Positions 58,976-64,000 of a stretch of DNA of 64,000 nt are shown in pieces. The stretch comes from Membranipora membranacea. Taxonomy: Eukaryota; Bryozoa; Gymnolaemata; Cheilostomatida; Membraniporidae. Below the pieces are notes generated by a model. It saw only the letters and a list, made by a program, of their open reading frames with translations. It searched no databases and was not told the DNA's origin. Positions within the stretch are counted from its first letter, which is position 1; every line of letters begins with the position of its first letter. Made by a program: the position numbers and the translations under genes. Location of the stretch: NCBI GenBank assembly GCA_914767715.1, contig OU612073.1:2852001-2916000 (forward strand), written 5' to 3'.

Positions 58976-61900
58976 GTGGGTATCACGCTTTTTTTTCGCT
59001 CGGATCAAAAAATAGATTTGCTTCTAACTCACCTCATGAGGAGGAGCAACTCCTGCTTATCTCGAATCTGCAAACTGTTTAGCTCTGTGGCTTTTCATTC
59101 TCCGTCAGCGTCCGTTTTAATTAGGGTCACTTTTGCTAAAAAAAACATGCCATACGCCACCATTCAAAAGCAAAAACTCTGTCGAATCTTTATCAAACTC
59201 CGACCAGTTCAAGCTCTTATCGGCCTTATTTTAAATCCAGTATATTGGAATCATCGGTTTAATAGGGGGGTAATTAAGCTGACTTTAAATTTACAAAATT
59301 ATACCAAGGGTTGGTATGACGCTTTTTTTTCGCTCGGATCAAAAAATAGATTTGCTTCTAACTCAACTCATGAGGAGGAGCAACTCCTGCTTATCTCGAA
59401 TCTGCAAACCGTTTGGCTCTGTCGCTTTTCATTCTCCGTCAGCGTCCATTTTAATTAGGGTCACTTTTGCTAAAAAAAATATGCCATACACCACCATTCA
59501 AAAACGAAAACTCTGTCGAATCTTTATCAAACTCCGACCAGTTCAAGCTCTTATCGGCCTCATTCTAAATCCAGAATATTGGAATCATCGGTTTAATAGG
59601 GGGGTAATTAAGCTGACTTTAAATTTGCAAAAATTATACCAAGGGTGGGTATGACGCTTTTTTTTCGCTCGGATCAAAAAATAGATTTGCTTCTAACTCA
59701 ACTCATGAGGAGGAACAACTCCTGCTTATCTCGAATCTGCAATCCGTTTGGCTCTGTGGCCTTTCATTCTCCGTCAGCGTCCGTTTTAATTAGGGTCACT
59801 TTTGCTAAAAAAAAACATGCCATACGCCACCATTCAAAAACGAAAACTCTGTCGAATCTTTATCCAACTCCGACCAGTTCAATCTCTTATCGGCCTTATT
59901 CTAAATCCAGAATATTGGAATCATCGGTTTAAAAGGGGGGTAATTAAGCTGACTTTAAATTTGCAAAATTATACCAAGGGTGGGTATCACGCTTTTTTTT
60001 CGCTCGGATCAAAAAATAGATTTGCTTCTAACTAACCTCATGAGGAGGAGCAACTCCTGATTATCTCGAATCTGCAAACCGTTTGGCTCTGAGGCTTTTC
60101 ATTCTCCGTCAGGGTCCGTTTTAATTAGGGTCACTTTTGCTAAAAAAAAAACATGCCATACGCCACCATTCAAAAACGAAAACTCTGTCGTATCTTTATC
60201 AAACTCCGACCAGTTCAAGCTCTTATCGGCCTTATTCTAAATCCAGAATGTTGGAATCATCGGTTTAATAGGGGGGTAATTAAGCTGACTTTAAATTTGC
60301 AAAAATTATACCAAGGGTGGGTATGACGCTTTTTTTTCGCTCGGATCAAAAAATAGATTTGCTTCTAACTCAACTCATGAGGAGGAACAACTCCTGCTTA
60401 TCTCGAATCTGCAAACCGTTTGGCTCTGTGGCCTTTCATTCTCCGTCAGCGTCCGTTTTAATTAGGGTCACTTTTGCTAAAAAAAAACATGCCATACGCC
60501 ACCATTCAAAAACGAAAACTCTGTCGAATCTTTATCAAACTCCGACCAGTTCAATCTCTTATCGGCCTTATTCTAAATCCAGAATATTGGAATCATCGGT
60601 TTAAAAGGGGGGTAATTAAGCTGACTTTAAATTTGCAAAATTATACCAAGGGTGGGTATCACGCTTTTTTTTCGCTCGGATCAAAAAATAGATTTGCTTC
60701 TAACTAACCTCATGAGGAGGAGCAACTCCTGCTTATCTCGAATCTGCAAACTGTTTAGCTCTGTGGCTTTTCATTCTCCGTCAGCGTCCGTTTTAATTAG
60801 GGTCACTTTTGCTAAAAAAAACATGCCATACGCCACCATTCAAAAACAAAAACTCTGTCGAATCTTTATCAAACTCCGACCAGTTCAAGCTCTTATCGGC
60901 CTTATTTTAAATCCAGTATATTGGAATCATCGGTTTAATAGGGGGGTAATTAAGCTGACTTTAAATTTACAAAATTATACCAAGGGTTGGTATGACGCTT
61001 TTTTTTCGCTCGGATCAAAAAATAGATTTGCTTCTAACTCAACTCATGAGGAGGAGCAACTCCTGCTTATCTCGAATCTGCAAACCGTTTGGCTCTGTCG
61101 CTTTTCATTCTCCGTCAGCGTCCATTTTAATTAGGGTCACTTTTGCTAAAAAAAATATGCCATACACCACCATTCAAAAACGAAAACTCTGTCGAATCTT
61201 TATCAAACTCCGACCAGTTCAAGCTCTTATCGGCCTCATTCTAAATCCAGAATATTGGAATCATCGGTTTAATAGGGGGGTAAATAAGCTGACTTTAAAT
61301 TTGCAAAAATTATACCAAGGGTGGGTATGACGCTTTTTTTTCGCTCGGATCAAAAAATAGATTTGCTTCTAACTCAACTCATGAGGAGGAACAACTCCTG
61401 CTTATCTCGAATCTGCAAACCGTTTGGCTCTGTGGCCTTTCATTCTCCGTCAGCGTCCGTTTTAATTAGGGTCACTTTTGCTAAAAAAAAACATGCCATA
61501 CGCCACCATTCAAAAACGAAAACTCTGTCGAATCTTTATCAAACTCCGACCAGTTCAATCTCTTATCGGCCTTATTCTAAATCCAGAATATTGGAATCAT
61601 CGGTTTAAAAGGGGGGTAATTAAGCTGACTTTAAATTTGCAAAATTATACCAAGGGTGGGTATCACGCTTTTTTTTCGCTCGGATCAAAAAATAGATTTG
61701 CTTCTAACTAACCTCATGAGGAGGAGCAACTCCTGATTATCTCGAATCTGCAAACCGTTTGGCTCTGAGGCTTTTCATTCTCCGTCAGGGTCCGTTTTAA
61801 TTAGGGTCACTTTTGCTAAAAAAAAACATGCCATACGCCACCATTCAAAAACGAAAACTCTGTCGTATCTTTATCAAACTCCGACCAGTTCAAGCTCTTA

Positions 61901-64000
61901 TCGGCCTTATTCTAAATCCAGAATGTTGGAATCATCGGTTTAATAGGGGGGTAATTAAGCTGACTTTAAATTTGCAAAAATTATACCAAGGGTGGGTATG
62001 ACGCTTTTTTTTCGCTCGGATAAAAAAATAGATTTGCTTCTAACTCAACTCATGAGGAGGAACAACTCCTGCTTATCTCGAATCTGCAAACCGTTTGGCT
62101 CTGTGGCCTTTCATTCTCCGTCAGCGTCCGTTTTAATTAGGGTCACTTTTGCTAAAAAAAAACATGCCATACGCCACCATTCAAAAACGAAAACTCTGTC
62201 GAATCTTTATCAAACTCCGACCAGTTCAATCTCTTATCGGCCTTATTCTAAATCCAGAATATTGGAATCATCGGTTTAAAAGGGGGGTAATTAAGCTGAC
62301 TTTAAATTTGCAAAATTATACCAAGGGTGGGTATCACGCTTTTTTTTCGCTCGGATCAAAAAATAGATTTGCTTCTAACTAACCTCATGAGGAGGAGCAA
62401 CTCCTGATTATCTCGAATCTGCAAACCGTTTGGCTCTGAGGCTTTTCATTCTCCGTCAGGGTCCGTTTTAATTAGGGTCACTTTTGCTAAAAAAAAACAT
62501 GCCATACGCCACCATTCAAAAGCGAAAACTCTGTCGAATCTTTATCAAACTCTGACCAGTTCAAGCTCTTATCGGCCTTAGTCTAAATCCAGAATATTGG
62601 AATCATCGGTTTAATAGGGGGGTAATTAAGCCGACTTTAAATTTGCAAAATTATACCAAGGGTGGGTATCACGCTTTTTTTTCGCTCGGATCAAAAAATA
62701 GATTTGCTTCTAACTCACCTCATGAGGAGGAGCAACTCCTGCTTATCTCGAATCTGCAAACCGTTTGGCTCTGTGGCTTTTCATTCTCCGTCAGCGTCCG
62801 TTTTAATTAGGGTCACTTTTGCTAAAAAAAAACATGCCATACGCCACCATTCAAAAACGAAAACTCTGTCGAATCTTTATCAAACTCCGACCAGTTCAAT
62901 CTCTTATCGGCCTTATTCTAAATCCAGAATATTGGAATCATCGGTTTAAAAGGGGGGTAATTAAGCTGACTTTAAATTTGCAAAATTATACCAAGGGTGG
63001 GTATCACGCTTTTTTTTCGCTCGGATCAAAAAATAGATTTCCTTCTAACTAACCTCATGAGGAGGAGCAACTCCTGATTATCTCGAATCTGCAAACCGTT
63101 TGGCTCTGAGGCTTTTCATTCTCCGTCAGGGTCCGTTTTAATTAGGGTCACTTTTGCTAAAAAAAAACATGCCATACGCCACCATTCAAAAACGAAAACT
63201 CTGTCGTATCTTTATCAAACTCCGACCAGTTCAAGCTCTTATCGGCCTTATTCTAAATCCAGAATGTTGGAATCATCGGTTTAATAGGGGGGTAATTAAG
63301 CTGACTTTAAATTTGCAAAAATTATACCAAGGGTGGGTATGACGCTTTTTTTTCGCCCGGATCAAAAAATAGATTTGCTTCTAACTCAACTCATGAGGAG
63401 GAACAACTCCTGCTTATCTCGAATCTGCAAACCGTTTGGCTCTGTGGCCTTTCATTCTCCGTCAGCGTCCGTTTTAATTAGGGTCACTTTTGCTAAAAAA
63501 AAACATGCCATACGCCACCATTCAAAAACGAAAACTCTGTCGAATCTTTATCAAACTCCGACCAGTTCAATCTCTTATCGGCCTTATTCTAAATCCAGAA
63601 TATTGGAATCATCGGTTTAAAAGGGGGGTAATTAAGCTGACTTTAAATTTGCAAAATTATACCAAGGGTGGGTATCACGCTTTTTTTTCGCTCGGATCAA
63701 AAAATAGATTTGCTTCTAACTAACCTCATGAGGAGGAGCAACTCCTGCTTATCTCGAATCTGCAAACTGTTTAGCTCTGTGGCTTTTCATTCTCCGTCAG
63801 CGTCCGTTTTAATTAGGGTCACTTTTGCTAAAAAAAACATGCCATACGCCACCATTCAAAAACAAAAACTCTGTCGAATCTTTATCAAACTCCGACCAGT
63901 TCAAGCTCTTATCGGCCTTATTTTAAATCCAGTATATTGGAATCATCGGTTTAATAGGGGGGTAATTAACCTGACTTTAAATTTACAAAATTATACCAAG
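58976..64000. repeat. Higher-order block of 15 monomers, second copy (partner 46244-51268)
   Basis: Same monomer-type order and private variants as the partner, running to the window end. It has one extra A near 60140, which accounts for the 1-bp change in offset. Confidence 0.85.

Larger units (their letters stand above)
33580..64000. repeat. 335-bp satellite DNA array, about 91 head-to-tail monomers, continues beyond the window
   Basis: All monomers point the same way. Landmarks in each: ggtgggtatcacg, a T8 tract, cgctcggatcaaaaaatag, the palindrome cctcatgagg, ccgtcagcgtccg, an A7-A9 tract, and ataggggggtaatt. Units start (at ggtgggt) at 33905, 34240, 34575, 34910 and so on to 63668. Spacing is 334-336 bp, except 283 bp for the unit at 34910 (52-bp deletion) and 337 bp at 36196. 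The 334-bp units have a shorter A tract. Identity between neighbours is very high by eye. Open frames of 62-160 codons recur only because the monomer does. The period is 2 modulo 3, so the frame rotates from unit to unit. Confidence 0.98.

Noticed and set aside
33905-64000. Dozens of overlapping open frames of 62-160 codons
   Set aside because: They are the same satellite monomer read repeatedly. The period is not a multiple of three, indels in the A tract switch frames, and no domain or start context is visible.
33580-64000. CRISPR-like array
   Set aside because: Units are contiguous 335-bp copies with no unique spacers; the context is eukaryotic satellite DNA.

Overview
This is eukaryotic, metazoan DNA. 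Genes are split by many introns of about 0.1 to 2 kb with GT/AG borders and consistent phases. tRNA-derived SINEs and a decayed LINE lie between them, and nearly half of the window is satellite DNA. The gene set (CSTF2, mitochondrial L21, a CUB/sushi receptor) and frequent 'taggccta'-like words fit a marine invertebrate. An echinoderm or hemichordate-like deuterostome is my guess, with low confidence. Nothing bacterial or viral was seen.

Layout. 1-4197 (+): the 3' six exons of an unrecognised gene whose last exon carries a chymotrypsin-like G-D-C-G motif. 4659-9241 (-): CSTF2, the RNA-binding 3'-end-processing factor, complete except for its first exon(s); it converges tail to tail on the first gene. 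9242-14224: three SINE/LINE remnants, including a broken non-LTR reverse transcriptase. 14225-17452 (+): MRPL21 in six exons. 19664-20596 (+): two terminal exons of an unknown gene, with a related inverted copy at 30491-30703 (-). 20889-21176: a pure 8-bp repeat array. 24446-29590 (+): a seven-exon gene for a 638-residue single-pass receptor with CUB, CUB-like, sushi and transmembrane segments and a tail with a class I SH3 ligand and an ITAM-like double-tyrosine motif. Its last intron holds, on the opposite strand, a complete two-exon gene for a small secreted eight-cysteine protein (27320-28154). That gene's own intron holds a 30-bp foldback hairpin. 30704-33580: intergenic DNA with one clear SINE.

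33580-64000 is one uninterrupted head-to-tail array of about 91 copies of a 335-bp satellite, continuing past the window. Monomer variants are arranged in higher-order blocks: a 10-monomer (3,351-bp) tandem pair, a 9-monomer (3,016-bp) spacing, and a 12.73-kb spaced duplication. Two hybrid monomers switch variant type inside the same palindrome-bearing interval.

How the genes work together: CSTF2 and MRPL21 are unrelated housekeeping genes. The receptor and its nested antisense secreted protein share a locus and could be co-regulated or functionally linked, but that is inference. Exon coordinates were derived by hand from splice sites and frame continuity; no database was searched.
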